DNA of 64,000 nt from the NCBI GenBank assembly GCA_000711775.1, contig ARYC01017120.1:1-64000 (forward strand), written 5' to 3'. The notes under the pieces were generated by a model. The model ran no database searches and was not told the origin of the DNA. It worked only from the letters and a program-made list of their open reading frames with translations. Made by a program: the position numbers and the translations under genes. The stretch is from Oxytricha trifallax. Taxonomy: Eukaryota > Ciliophora > Spirotrichea > Sporadotrichida > Oxytrichidae. Positions 1-11,851 of the stretch are shown here, in pieces (within the stretch, counting starts at the first letter, position 1; each line of letters opens with the position of its first letter).

Positions 1-1200
1 TATTTCTATACTTGCAAACAGCAATTACTCTATTAGATTGTAGACCTTGAATCTAAGCCAAGATGGTTATCCCCAGTCTTTATTAGAATTAGAAGATACA
101 TGGAAGATAAATCGACAGTACCACCTACAGCAAGAGGCAGTATCATTAAAGATGATTGGTATATAGGTTGAACCAATACCTAGGAGGATTATTACTTTTA
201 TTCTAAGTCAACATCAGCATTTTCCCTTGATAATTATTCAGCTAAATCTAACTTACCAGGAAACCTTCTTAGTAGCTAAGATTTCTTAGGAGTCTAAGGT
301 GATTGATATGATATATTATCCCTCTATTTAATCTTCACTCTGGCTTTACTTATATGCAATATCCGGCTCGGATTTTTAAAAACAAAACTAACTTGGTAAA
401 ATTAAAGTGTCAAAATTTTGCTTATTTTTCTCTATAATCTCTATATAATCCTTAATTAAAGCTTACTATTAATCTCAAAATTTCTCAAATTTCTAAAACC
501 TTAAATCCACCCTCTATTCTCAGGAAATCCAAGGGTTATCCTGCTGCTTTCGCATCCCACTTCTCTCATAGGTGTCTGAGATCACTTAGCATACTCTCAC
601 ATAGTCTGGAAGTTAAGGGGTAAGCTCCAACGAAACTTATGATAGAATTAGTAGTCATTTTGAGAATATCAATTTTACCCCTCAAATTCATATGAATTAC
701 ACGACCAATCCGAATAAATTTAATTCCTAAGAAATGACGCTAAATTTGGAAAAGTTCAACTTAACCTCTGTCAATCATAACAGTTCTCTCATCACTTAAT
801 CTCAAGCATATAGTTTAAAATTTAAAGCAACTGAGAGTTGCGGGGAGGCTTGAGTAGGAGCAGGGATCGTTCAATTCTATTTTCTAACTGTCATTAAGAT
901 TTAGTTTGATTTCAGGCATTTTATTTAATCAATTAAAGTATAAAAGTTTAAATTCTAACCTACTCAAACAACTATGGAGATATAATAGTTATACTCTAAG
1001 GCCATATAGTAAGCTCAGTTGTGGATTGATCTCACTTATTAATAGTGAGGAATGTAATGCAGTGAGATGGTTAGGGTTAGGTAGAAATTCAAAATGAAAC
1101 TATACTCTAACTTTTATGATTGCATTGTAAAAATTTTAGTCAATATGATCTTATTACTACTTAAAGCTTAGCTATAAGACTCATTAACTAATGCAAAATA
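1..1200. other. non-coding or unrecognised accessory DNA
   Basis: No reading frame of convincing length or composition was found here, even with TAA/TAG read as glutamine. Base composition is less AT-rich than most of the window and continuous with the transposon-rich block up to about 9 kb, so it is probably germline-limited DNA. No repeat, tRNA or terminator was recognised. Confidence 0.4.
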
Positions 1201-1215
1201 TTTAATATCATTACA

Positions 1216-1556
1216 GGTAACGTTGCCATACTTCCTTTAGAACGCAAACTGTGTCATAGATGCATAAATATAATGAAGGGAACATAAAAAGGTTGGGTAA
1301 AGCGAAGAAGATAACTCTTCAAAAAAGTAGTCGTTAGACAACTGGAATTGTGTCCATTCTGGAATATGTGTCCAATTTGGAATAGGTGTCCAATTTGCAA
1401 TAGGTGTCCATGTAACAAACATCACTTCTAAATAATTAGTCTTAATCATAACTAAAAATACAGCAGTCCTTTTTTATTTATCGTAGTCGCTCAAGCTTGC
1501 CAGATAGACTTTAGTATACTTTGTTATGTCATTCAGAACTTAAAATCAAGGGCAAT
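1216..1556 (-). CDS. unrecognised minus-strand coding segment with WTPIPN-type repeats
   Basis: With TAA/TAG as Gln the minus strand is open for over 100 codons here. It includes a run of hexapeptide repeats of the form W-T-P-I-x-N (1346-1410), directly preceded by residues EVMFVT, encoded by a copy of the dispersed TGTAACAAACATCAC motif. An in-frame TGA lies at the upstream end, and similar-looking frames continue further upstream, so this may be a decayed gene or one interrupted by eliminated DNA. No family was recognised. Coding status is inferred from openness and composition only. Confidence 0.3.
1346..1410. repeat. 18-bp tandem repeat, about 3.5 units
   Basis: Units resembling TGTCCAATTTGGAATAGG are repeated head to tail with a few mismatches. 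On the minus strand they would encode a W-T-P-I-(P/A)-N hexapeptide. The array abuts a copy of the dispersed 15-bp motif at 1411. Confidence 0.75.
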
Positions 1557-1925
1557 AGGAACATTGAATCGAACCATCGTAAGGGATATCATACAGTGAG
1601 AAGCCCTCTTTATAGGTCTCTCTGGTCTCTTCCTTCTTTTTTCCTCTAACATACCAGTTTCTTTATCGTTCTCTCTTGAGTAATAATCTTTGAGAAGGAA
1701 GCTATAGAGATAGTTAAGAGAGAAGCTGCTCCTCTTTATATCAGGGTGTCTAGTTGATTTAATCTTTAAGTGATTTACATTAATAAGGAACAGGCAATAA
1801 TCTATGTGAAGATATTGTAGTCTCCAACCCTGGAAAGCTGTAACTAGTTGAGGATGAATTTCCTTGACTGTTTAAAGGATTGAAATAAATTTTGAAGTTT
1901 TCTCTAAGTGTAACAAACATCACTT

Positions 1926-2420
1926 TCACACTAACCAAAATTCGCTCTGAGTTTCCAGTTGGATTAGCAACTCCCATATTGATACTTTGAGTAAGTATGG
2001 AAGGAGAATTTTGTTAGAGGACACTTCTTGTGACAAGCTGTTGAACTGGGATTTATTCATCTAGTAAACATAGTATTCCTTCATCCCAAGGTTGACTGTA
2101 ACCTTAAGTTCTCCATTTACAGTCACAATGAACTCTTCCATATAGGTCTCATTTAAAAGGTTGTATTTATCCTTCTCAGACCAATCACTGTTCCTTATCA
2201 TTAAATGGTAAAACTGGATGAGATTCAAGAACTTCATGAGCTTCTTAATTTTGTCCTGGTCTCTACTTTTAAATCTCAGGAAGGAAACAACACTTCGCTA
2301 TTAATCATCCTTTGAAAGTGGTAAATCCTAGAAGTCAAAGTTGCCATTCTTGGTTTCATCCATTGGCTTGGACTCCGAGAAAATCAGGCAGCGGAGCATA
2401 TCTGCTTACAGCTTTTTCAT
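1926..2420 (-). CDS. hypothetical protein, 164 aa, decayed or partial
   Basis: The minus strand reads open from an ATG at 2420 to a TGA at 1926-1928 when TAA/TAG are Gln. The product is rich in Lys, Leu, Phe and Asn with no low-complexity run. The frame is also open upstream of the ATG, so the start is uncertain. The stop falls next to a copy of the dispersed 15-bp motif, and a second open frame overlaps downstream. No domain was recognised. Its placement beside a decayed transposase suggests a mobile-element protein, but this is inference. Confidence 0.4.
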
Positions 2421-2449
2421 TTGGATTTGTAAATATAAAAATTATAATC

Positions 2450-4220
2450 TGGAATTTGAGAATAGTTTAAGTGGGGATTATAGATATTTCTAATGAATTG
2501 CCTACCTTGAAATAGCTGCAGTTATCTCTATACTTTATATTCAGAACAGGAATGCCTAGTAGTGTAAAACCGGAAATAAGTAAGGAAGATTCCCTGAAAT
2601 TCCCTACTCATCTTCTTATAACTGTAACAAACATCACTCAGAGATTTATGAGCCTGAGCTCTTTGATTTAGTTGAAAGTGTTTCAAGAGAGCTATAGGAT
2701 TAATAATAGCAGTAATACAGATACCCTAACTTAACTCAAACCATTAATCAAACAATTCCTTTGAACTAGGGTGCAACCCTAACCTAGAGATAAACTCCAG
2801 GAAGAGCTGCTTGAGGTTTCCGCAGTGAGAAATTGTAATAATAAATCGTGCTGCTACTAGTCTCAAATAAGAGAAAAAGTAAGAGTAATAAAACCAAGCT
2901 GACTTACCTCACCAGTTCACCTGGCAAAGCAACGCAACTTAACTGAACTACTGCCCCTTAAACTCTGACCTAACGTGTTTCAAACTTATACCTATAAAGA
3001 GTTAACAAAAATCTAAACCCAACTGAGGAAGGGTTTCAAAGTAAGGTTAGCTTAACTTGAATAAGCTTAAAGTAAAGTAGTACTGTAGTATTTTTTAAAC
3101 AAGTAAACCAACTACAAACTGTGAAGCCAGTCTAACTTTCACTTTACTATTAGAATACTGCCTGAGCCGATTTACGCTTGAGGCTTTTACACCTCTCTAC
3201 AGTCAGGGTGAGTACCTAGGCCAGTAAAAAAAGTCTAAGTACCAACAGGAAGCAAATAACTTGTAACTACACTTTAAAGAAAAACCACTCTTAGTGAGCA
3301 AGTCAAAAACAAAAGATTCAGGCAAGTCAAAAGTATCAAAAAATCAAAACTAAAAAATTTCTTAGCATCTTAGGTTCTACCAGTTTGAATATTCAAACGG
3401 CTGGTCCTCGGAAACGAGGTTAAATTCGATTCATTTTATAATGAATTTACAATTTGACTAGACCGAAGCGTGGCCCCTCTGGTAAAATTAAAAAGTAGCA
3501 ATTTAAGGAGGAACAACCTAGTTAGGCTAGTCAATTTGTATGTTCCCCCAATCAAGCTGAAACTAATTGAAGCTGCGTGGACCAGCCGGCCAAACGATAA
3601 AGAACTTCATGCTTGGTACTCTCTGCACGGTAGTTAGTATTACAAGGGTCGTTATTCAAAGTAACCAATAGTGTTGGAACAATCCTAGCGCTGATATTAG
3701 TGGAGGCTTGATTAATCTTTTTAAAAATTAATTCAACATAATCAAAACCAGTTTTGAAAATCAAATCAAATTAAGATCCAGTAACAAGAACAAAACAAGA
3801 ACATTAACCAGTAGAATTAATAAGACTATTAGTGCTAAGTATTTCTTTAATCTCTTTTTTATAGGTGCTAACATTTATGATCATAATTACTTAGGAGCTC
3901 GAGCATGTACTAGATCTTATAAAATCAAAATCAAGCAAAACATTTTTTATCTTAACTTTTAATATAGGTACTTTAAGAACTTCACGTTGATTTGATGAGG
4001 CCTCAAGAAAAATGCTAGCTACTTGTGAATTTAATTACTAGACCTGCCCTTTTTTTTGATTATTGTTTTAACCTTTTTATTTATAGATACCTTTAAGATC
4101 TTTCAAGATTAATTAAGTGGCCACTTAAAGTTTGAGACAACTCTGATAACGCTTGAAAACTAAACCACTCTCTCTTTAATCATTTTTATAGGTACCCTGA
4201 AGATACATTGACTATAGAGA
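2450..4220. other. no recognised gene; local hairpins
   Basis: I see no convincing coding in this stretch. At 3376-3440 two consecutive hairpins are visible: ACCAG/CTGGT arms around a palindromic TTTGAATATTCAAA, then CCTCG-GAAA-CGAGG with a GNRA-type loop, then a weaker AT-rich pairing. No tRNA, snoRNA or ribozyme consensus was recognised. Confidence 0.35.
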
Positions 4221-4229
4221 AGTCAACCT

Positions 4230-5370
4230 TACAAAGGCAGAGTAGCTGAGCTAAATCAAAAAATTTCCAAGCCTTAAATCAAAGTAAGAACAACCTAAAA
4301 CGCTGACAAAATTTTAAGTCTTAAATTACAGAGAGTGTAACAAACATCACTCATACTTGAGTGAACTTTTTAATGTAGCCTTTCGAAAAACCAGAACTCT
4401 GTTAATAGAACAGCCAATCACGCTAATTAGACCCTGTAAAATTAGTAAGTACGTAGTAGTAGTAAAGTAGCTTGCAATTAAAAAAAATCAAAATCTTTTT
4501 AGGGACTCTAATTTTAGGAACTATAAATGTAAATCAATGAGAGATAAAAGGCAAAAAATGTGAACACAATTATAAGAAAAGGACTAAAGCTTTAGAGTAA
4601 AGAGAATGAAAAAAGCCTAATAAAACCCAGTCATAGAGAAACTTACTTCAGGTATCAGTGGTTAGTGTGATAGGATTTTTGTTTTGATTTTTACAAGTCT
4701 AGTTAACCTGAAACCCTGCCAAAATTTTGAGATCTCCAAACCAAGATCACTGTAAGTGTAACAAACATCACCGATGTCTCCTTAGTGATTTACAAACTCA
4801 AGACCCAATTCTCTAAGTGCCAAGGACCTTGGCTGAGTGACCAACGATCACGTGTTTGTGCTAGTTAGGTTGGCAAGAAGTTTTGAAGAGGAAGGGTAGT
4901 TTGTTGAGTGCTTTTCATGAGAGTGATCTATAGATAGTAGTTTTAAAGAAAGCCCAATAGAGTGATAGACAGTAAAGGATTTTTCCTTGCTCGAATAGTA
5001 AGAGTCCAGTAGAACCTGGTCTTAGGTCAACTTACTTAGGGTCTTAGTGGTCAGTGTTGGTAGAGGGATTTCGTTGGGCTGAACTGTGAAGACTGGAAAG
5101 CTGAAACGCTGCCCAAATTTTGAGATTAGCTGGCTGTGATCTATAGACGTAAGTTATGAACATAGAATACTAAAGATGGATAATTGATTTTTTCAACTCA
5201 GGCATGAAGAGGCCTGCAGATATAAGATATCATCACACTTACCTAGGGTACAGGTAGTCTGAGTTGATAAAGCCCTTTTCTCCAAAGTAGAATCAGAAGA
5301 CAGGAGAACCTGAAATGCTGCCCAAATTTTGAGTTGGGCAAAACCGACATGAGTGTAACAACATCACTCA
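4230..5370. repeat. degenerate tandem repeat, about four units
   Basis: Four diverged copies share a block resembling CTGCCCAAATTTTGAG (near 4297, 4716, 5107 and 5314). Three of them (4336, 4757, 5354) are followed by the TGTAACAAACATCAC motif. The last three also share upstream text of the form ACTTACTTnAGG...CAGTGG. Spacing is irregular (about 420, 390 and 200 bp). The second unit from the right lacks the 15-bp motif. This reads as an old, locally amplified repeat rather than a gene. Confidence 0.65.
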
Positions 5371-6011
5371 TTAAACCTTCGGGATTTTTGAAGACTACCT
5401 TAGTTAAGGCTGCTCACTGGAGTTTAACTATAGGATTGGGTTAACTAAGCGTATAGAATACATACTAGACGAGAGGTTCAAGAACTAAAACTGCGGCAGA
5501 GTGGGGTAGGCAGGAAGATAAGAATTGTTGACAGCTGTTAAAGAGCGCTGTCGATTAAAACTTTCGAAATTTAACAATAGACTAGACCTGGAGTTTCGCT
5601 TATTTATAGATAAATCGGCCAATCGCGTTGAGAATATCTCGATTTAAATTGGATTATTAAAAGATTAGAATTGGTCATAATTAAAAGAAAAGAAGGCAAA
5701 TTTTGAAGAAAATGAAACATGAATTATTCACTTCATAAAATGCTTTCTTAGGATAACATAGCTTATATTCTGTCAGATAATTTCTAAAGTCCTTTATTTT
5801 CTTTTAGAGTTTAGAAAGGAAATTTTTGCAGATTTTCAATCTTACTAAGTTACTATCAACTTCGCCAATAACATGATAGCTTAATGCTGGAATTATTAAC
5901 AGTAATAACTTTATTATTAAGAATAAAAATATGTCAAGATAATCTACTCTCAATTTTCAAAGGAAAAGAAGTAATAATGATAGTATAGAGGAGTCAAAAG
6001 ACAGCAGTTGA

Positions 6012-8747
6012 CTATCAAAAAAATATTCATAGAACTCCATTATCAGCGATGAGTTCCTGGACTCCAATTCCCTATAAGATATCAAACCCAGCAAAGTGAA
6101 GGTGCAGGAGAAGACCATCACAAAGTGGACGCCAGTGGTCTTGGGCAAGCTCTTCCCTAATGTGATTTAGAAGTCCAAGTTCACCTACAGCTCGGGCAAG
6201 GTAATCAATGCCGCGAGGTGCCGCCTCATGTGTCAGAGTTGGCGGGTGGAGTCATTATCAAACTCCCCTCGGAATCATCGCCGAATACCTGAAAAAGAAT
6301 GTTGATGTTTGTTACATGCAAGAGGATGATGAGCTGTGTGGGTTCTTGGAGACTTATCTTTAGAGTATTAAAACTGGAAAGGCTGCGGCTTTCAATTAGA
6401 AGAAAGCAGGCAATGGAATTGGAACTGCAGGGCCTAACAACTAGCAGAGCATGGTAACTCTGAACCCCGATCTCGCAAAGAACTCTAAAGTCATGCAGAA
6501 AATACTTGAGAGTATTGGCAATAAAAAGAGGGCCAAGAATGCAGATAAAAACCCATTCTTAAAGAAGCGAGAGGCCAAGATGGCCTGTAAGAAATTAGAT
6601 GCCGTAAGCCTGTACTTTAATGATAACTTGAAGCCCAGGCAGATTGCCAAGAAGTTGAGGATAGGGGTAGACATGGTTTATAGGATAGTTGAGAAGTTCA
6701 AGCATGAGATTCAACACACGATTCATGAACCCAAGGCCTTGCAAAAAGTGGGTAGAAAAGGAGTTACTGATAACCCTCTCCTGCTTGATTCGATTCAAAG
6801 TTATTTGGAGCTGAATGGTATCTACCAGGTCACTGGTTAGAAGCTGCACAACTATCTCAGAGAGCTATCTGAAAATAACCCTGAGGCCTCAGCTCTCAAA
6901 GTGCCTTGCGTAGCAACCTTGAACAAGGTTTTGAAAGAGAAATTCCATTTAAGATTTGGGAAGACCCAGGCTGCAAATACCAAGTATCGTGACCCCAGCT
7001 ATAACGATAAAAGGCTGTGGATAAGTCGCCTGCTTTCGCAGTTCCTACTTGAGGATGCGGTGATCATTTCAGTGGATGAAAGCAACTTTAGGTCTGACTC
7101 GATGCCCCCAAAGTAGTGGGCTTTCAATATCAATAATATGTATCGACAAAGCAAAAGTCAATCACGACTGTAACAAACATCACCTGCTGGCAACCCCATT
7201 CTGGTGGGCGATTCCAAACTTTTGTATGGCCAATAATTGCTTGGTAGGTTTTAGGATTATAGTGCCAGTGACTAGGAAGTGATTAGCGACTCTACTTTAC
7301 CAAATTTTAGGATAACCCCTAAAAATATCGCCACTGAGCCATCTAATCCTAAGTTGCAAAATTCTCCAATTTAAGCCTCAAAATCTCGAAAATCGCAAGT
7401 TGAAAGTGAGGCTTCAAAATCCTAAAAATCGTAAGCATTTCATCATAATTCAATCAAAACTTTCATAGAAAAGCCTGGAACTTTTCAAGTAAAATTCAGC
7501 ATAAGGGAGGTTAGGAATCTGAAAAATTAGAGGCCTCGATCTTGGGTAAGAGGACGCCTGCAAAATCAAAAAAAGTCTTGAAATCCAGCAGCCTGGGTTC
7601 TTAAAGTATTGATTCGAAGAACGTAATTTTCTTGGTTTTATATAGTTTAGAAAAATTCGAGATTTTAGGCCAGGACATCCTAATAATAAACTCCAGCTTA
7701 TAAATCAAAAGCAACTCTGAAGAAAGATCTTTCCCCAATTCCTGAAGTGCCAGAGAGCCTGAACCAGTAGTTGAGCTTGACAAAATACTTTCAGAATTTC
7801 AGGATCGCAAGCTCGGTCAAGTCAGTGGTTTCGAAGGATCTGCCGGCGAAGAAATTGAGGAGTGGGTTCACTCTAGTCCTGGATCGAATTGCCAAGTTGA
7901 AGTTGTCAAGCTCGAGGAAGAAATCGGTTGACTTGGTGGGAGACAAACAAAAGGAGAATCGGTTTGGCATCACTCCTAAAAAGCTAAGGCTGTCCTAGAA
8001 TGTGAGCAGCGCATCTATAGACCAACTCAGCGAGAGTCGAGGTAAGATTTGCTATTGATTGAAAATGGAAATATAGGCTTCAACTTGAAGGAAGAAAGCG
8101 AAAAGTTTGAGCGTGATATACAGAGCATCCAAGACTACTTTGATGACAAACAGGAAGCCTTCAAGTTTAAAAGCATTGCAGAATACCAGAGTGAAATGAA
8201 GCAAAATCTAGGTAGCTATGGCATGAAGGTGAGGGAGCTTTCGATCTAGAAGAGCCCCAATAAGAGGCAGCAGTTCTCGATGTCATTTATAGCGGCCATA
8301 TCTCAAGACCGAATCCTCTCAAATCAAATCATAGAGGGCGCTTTCGACTCCTCCCTCTTCGAGAATTTCATCTATCATAACTTGCGAAGTGTGAGACGGA
8401 CAAAGATCTCAACTCTAAGTAGGTGGTACTCTTGATGGATAACGCTGTCATTCATAAGTATTCAGAGATGCTCGAGACAGCCAGGAAGTTCAAGGTGAAT
8501 GTTCTATTCAATGCCGAGTATTCGCCCTGGTTGAATCCTATAGAGTAGCTCTTCTCGTTCGTCAAGAAGCAACTCAAAGTGGGCACTGTAAACTCCAAGT
8601 AAGATAATCCCATCTAACATCTCTAGGCAGCAGCTCGTGAAGAGGGTCTCTGAAATCGTACAGAGCTTAAGTGCAGAAGACATTCAAGGCATGTGGGTGT
8701 TCAGTATCAAAAAGTGGCTGCACACTCTGCGCTATGGATTTGTCTGA
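6012..8747 (+). pseudogene. Tc1/mariner-IS630 type D34E transposase, disrupted
   Basis: Read with the ciliate code, the N-terminal part holds a helix-turn-helix (about 6580-6700), then the first catalytic Asp in SVDESNF (7069-7089). The second Asp (LLMDNAVIHK) lies near 8438 and the Glu (SPWLNPIEQLF) near 8545, with 34 residues between these two. The C-terminus ends at TGA 8745-8747. At least three frame changes are visible: near 6210-6270, just before the second Asp, and near 8610. About 1.1 kb of extra sequence sits between the first and second Asp, where this family normally has roughly 90 residues. It is a DNA-transposon relic on the same strand as the zinc-finger kinase relic downstream and may belong to the same element. 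Confidence 0.8.
7135..8235 (+). other. extra sequence inside the transposase gene
   Basis: This block separates SVDESNF...KQWAFN from the middle part that resumes around QQFSMSFIAAIS (about 8270). Its left part carries a dispersed-motif copy at 7169. The plus strand stays open (TAA/TAG=Gln) to a TGA at 8056-8058 with a Ser/Lys-rich product, and another frame starts at 8049. It could be an inserted element, an eliminated sequence or a lineage-specific insertion domain. Boundaries are approximate. Confidence 0.45.
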
Positions 8748-8858
8748 TGATGTTTGTTACAGAAGCAATTTGTGTTGCTGAGCCTATTAAAGGGAATCCC
8801 CCTTTATAAAAGAGTAATTTATAATACAAGGCTATAATGATAATAATAATAATCAATC

Positions 8859-9332
8859 ATGGCAATTGCTATCGCACTTTCCCACTTTGTATTTGAGGCA
8901 ATCTTGACATAAGCTTATGAAAGCAAGCAACCCTTCGAACTGGATTCCGATCGTGCTTCTTTAGATGGAGGTCCACTCAATGCAGGATCTCTCTAATGTA
9001 TTAGCATGCCAATCACCGCCCTTCCCATTTCAGCTTCTCAAACTGCGATGGATAATGCGAATGACCTTCATACATATGCCCATTACACTTATAAAACTCC
9101 TGTCTAATTAAGCTATGCACTCTATACACTTGGTAATCATACACTGCAAAAAGAACTAATAAAGGGCAATTTATCTAATATTTTATTCATAATTATCAAA
9201 CACACTACACTTCAAACGAAAAGGGTTTAAGGGTTTAGAATTACCCATCGAAGGGTGTTTTGGGGTTTTGAAATATGGTCCAGGGGTTTCTGGGTTATAA
9301 AATGGTGTTTTTATATAATTTAGGGGTTTTGA
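8859..9332 (+). CDS. hypothetical ORF, 157 aa
   Basis: An ATG at 8859 opens a frame (TAA/TAG=Gln) to TGA 9330-9332. The first 110 codons look protein-like; the last 35 run through G-rich telomere-like text and are doubtful. The minus strand is also open over part of this block (about 9160-8985), so the coding strand is unsure. In a TBE-type element this interval would hold the small middle gene on the minus strand. Confidence 0.25.
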
Positions 9333-9335
9333 TTA
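9227..9335. repeat. telomere-like G-rich cluster (degenerate TBE end)
   Basis: Within about 100 bp there are GGGTTT, AGGGTTT, GTTTTGGGGTTTTG (9257-9270), GGGGTTT (9293) and GGGGTTTTGATTA (9324-9336). The last matches the text at the real TBE end at 11034-11046, including the flanking ATTA. This resembles one or two decayed TBE termini in the same orientation. A direct role as a telomere seed is possible but not shown. Confidence 0.5.
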
Positions 9336-9439
9336 ATTGGTTAAAAGAGTTTAATATTAAAAGCGTACACATATTATTTATTTATAAATTCTTATTTTCT
9401 CATTTTCCCATTTCATTTATATTTTAACAATAATAGAAA

Positions 9440-10890
9440 TTTATATTTGAATTTAAACATAGCGGCTAACTTAAATCGGAAATCAGTTTCTCTTGAACAG
9501 GTTAATCAGTGCTCAACTTTGGTTCCTCCAAGAAACCAGAAGTAATTTATATTGAAAAGGAGGTAGAGCTAAGAGCTCTAGAGTTTGTAGCTGAGGTCTT
9601 TAAAATTTAAGTTTAAAACAAGAAGTAGAGTGCTGAGATGGGAGTTTAAACATAAGTTGAATTGGGTTGAAGAAGATAAGGAACAGCAAACCAATAGAAA
9701 AAATTAAAACATTTTAATGTGAAGACTGCTAAAACTTCTTTTCAACTGAGTCTAGCTTGAAGAGGCACATTAAAGAGGTACACTCTGGCAAGGCCAAGAT
9801 CTATTTTAAACATGACAAAGTGGATGGAAGGTACCAATACACAACATGCATGAAGTCTTACACTCACTCAGCAAAGGTTAAGAAGCATATGCAAAAACAT
9901 CATCTTAACGAATTCTTGATTTAAGATTAGGAGACTTAATAACTTGTACCTGCTAAAAGAAAATCAAAAATTCTTGAGTCTTAAAGAGCTACAGGAGAAG
10001 ATCAAGAGACAGTGTCGCTTTGAATCAATGAACTAGCCTGCAGATCATACTGTTTTAGCATGCTTCCAAGCGAAAGCAATGAGTATTACTGCATTAAATG
10101 CAATTGAACTTAGTAGCTGCATTTAAAATTACTTGCACATAAGTGTGCCTAACAAGGCAAAGCTTATAGTAGTTGATGAGTATGCATAAGGAATACCCTT
10201 TCAGCTATCTCATAAAAAATGAGCAGTATTAAAATGAGTTTGCGAACGAATATATGATTCTTAGAGAGGCTTAAAGAAGAGATTGCAAGAACTTGCTTAA
10301 GCTAAATGGTGTTATATTAAGCTATGGTTTCATCGCACTAAGGCTCAAGAAATTTGAAATGACTTTAAGAGACTATCTATATCACAATAGATATCCTGAT
10401 GACTTAAATGATACTCTTACAGATATGATTAAGGGTGTCAAGGAGTTGCATGAACTTGGATATGTTCATAGAGATTTGAAGCCTGAAAATATTATGCTTA
10501 ACCTCTGCCATTTAGAAGTCGTAGTTATCGATTTCAATAGAGCCTTAAGATAAGAGATAGTGACTTTGGCGAAAGTTCTTGGTACTCCTGGATACCTCCC
10601 AATTAGAGAGAAATGGACTAATGGCTCAGTTCAGTGGGATGTATGGGCAGTTGCTGCTATCATATTAGAGAGCGATATGGAAAGTATGTCATACTTTGGA
10701 ACAAAGCACGAGAAATAATCAATAAGTTTAGCACTAAACATATAAAGTAAGAAGAAATCTGCGATAAAATTAAGAAGATAGTTGAGATGGTCATAGTTAT
10801 AGTTCCAGCATATCCAAGATAATCATTAGATGACATTCTAGAACAACTAAAGACAGCGAGATTCAAAGGTATCACAAAGACAAGCAGATA
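9440..10890 (+). pseudogene. TBE-type C2H2 zinc-finger protein kinase, decayed
   Basis: The plus strand encodes two C2H2-like fingers (CEDC...LKRHIKEVH at about 9718-9790; a second, altered one at about 9840-9905). They are followed by a kinase region with HRDLKPENIML (about 10467-10500), IDFN in place of DFG, and GTPGYLP (about 10580). Several TGA stops and frame changes break the gene (for example near 9660 and 10020). The finger-plus-kinase order is that of the 57-kDa protein of Oxytricha TBE transposons and of the intact gene at 50094-51622. The gene is transcribed toward the inverted-repeat end at 11042, as in that intact copy. Confidence 0.8.
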
Positions 10891-11025
10891 AAATTTGTTT
10901 GAGTTAAGCACAATAATAATCATTAAATATACATTAAATTCATATAAAACCTGCATTTTGTCTACTAACCCAAATAAGACCCCAACTATACCCTACAAAA
11001 TCAAAGCACTTATAAACCTCACTAA

Positions 11026-11042
11026 GGGGTTTTGGGGTTTTG
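11026..11042. mobile_element. TBE transposon right end, GGGGTTTTGGGGTTTTG
   Basis: The sequence is the exact complement of CAAAACCCCAAAACCCC, which begins the inverted repeats of telomere-bearing elements in Oxytricha. The next three bases are ATT, fitting the ANT target preference known for the family. No matching left end was found upstream, so the element is truncated or its left end has decayed. The kinase relic ends about 150 bp inside. Confidence 0.85.
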
Positions 11043-11837
11043 ATTATAGCACATTAATATGATCAAAGATAATCATGAAAATATTGCATATAACTTATTA
11101 TCAAAATATTAATTATTTTACGAATAAATACATTCAAATTAATTACATTTGTGATTTTATAATAAATCTTGGTTTTATAATCATAGATTATATTAATTCT
11201 TTTAATTATAAGTTTATATGATTTTCTATATTTTGTAATGTAAATAAAAATATTTAAGAATTTAATTATTATTTCATTGCATAGAATATTTCAGCAATAC
11301 ATATAATTTAAAAGTAAAAAGTAAAATGTTATTTAATATGATCAAAGATACGCAGATTATCTATCATGCTTACTTACGCACTTTTTACACATAGTACTAA
11401 ACTAATTTTCTATAAATTTCCCAACATATATAATTTCCCTATAATTTTAGAATTTAAATTCATGAAGTAATTTCAAACTATAATTTAAGAATTAAAGATT
11501 AAATAAAATTTTAAGCATAAATTAATTATTTTTGTGTGTGACCCTTAGAAAGATCGAAGCTGGTCAAGCCAGAGAAAATAGCCAAGGTGTTTCAGAGAAA
11601 TAGACAATTTGCCAAAATAAAAAAAACAAATTATATATACTATTATAATTGTGGACTTGGTTCATCTTAAGATTGCCTTATATATATATCTTAATTAATT
11701 ATAAAGTATATTCACTTATTTTATTTAAATTTATAATAAATCATACTAAAAGTTTGTCAAAATTATATTATGTAAGATTGCCTTACTGCTGAGAGTGTCA
11801 AAAATATATAAATCCGTAAGCCTATAACTCATTCTTT
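11043..11837. other. AT-rich spacer
   Basis: Very AT-rich with no coding that I can support. It separates the TBE relic from the Aquarius gene segments and is probably eliminated DNA. Confidence 0.4.
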
Positions 11838-11851
11838 GTGTTTTCTTCTTC

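Larger units (their letters stand above)
1411..8761. repeat. dispersed 15-bp motif TGTAACAAACATCAC, nine copies (tenth at 17650)
   Basis: Copies on the plus strand start at 1411, 1909, 2623, 4336, 4757, 5354 (one base short) and 7169. Reverse copies GATGTTTGTTACA lie at about 6302 and 8747, with a further one at about 17650. Flanks differ except for the copies at 4336, 4757 and 5354, which belong to a degenerate tandem repeat. The copy at 8747 begins right at the transposase stop codon and the copy at 1909 coincides with a minus-strand stop, so these could be transposon ends or a 3' processing site. The repetition is seen directly; the role is unknown. Confidence 0.8.

Noticed and set aside
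906-1097. Short standard-code ORFs throughout the window
   Set aside because: Most are shadows in other frames. Real proteins here use TAA/TAG as Gln and run beyond these limits.
1237-1977. A conserved VMFVT peptide motif
   Set aside because: It comes from the 15-bp DNA motif read in one frame; other copies fall in other frames or in non-coding DNA, so conservation is at DNA level.
9640-10890. Host protein kinase gene
   Set aside because: The C2H2 fingers, broken frame and adjacent TBE terminus identify it as the transposon finger-kinase.
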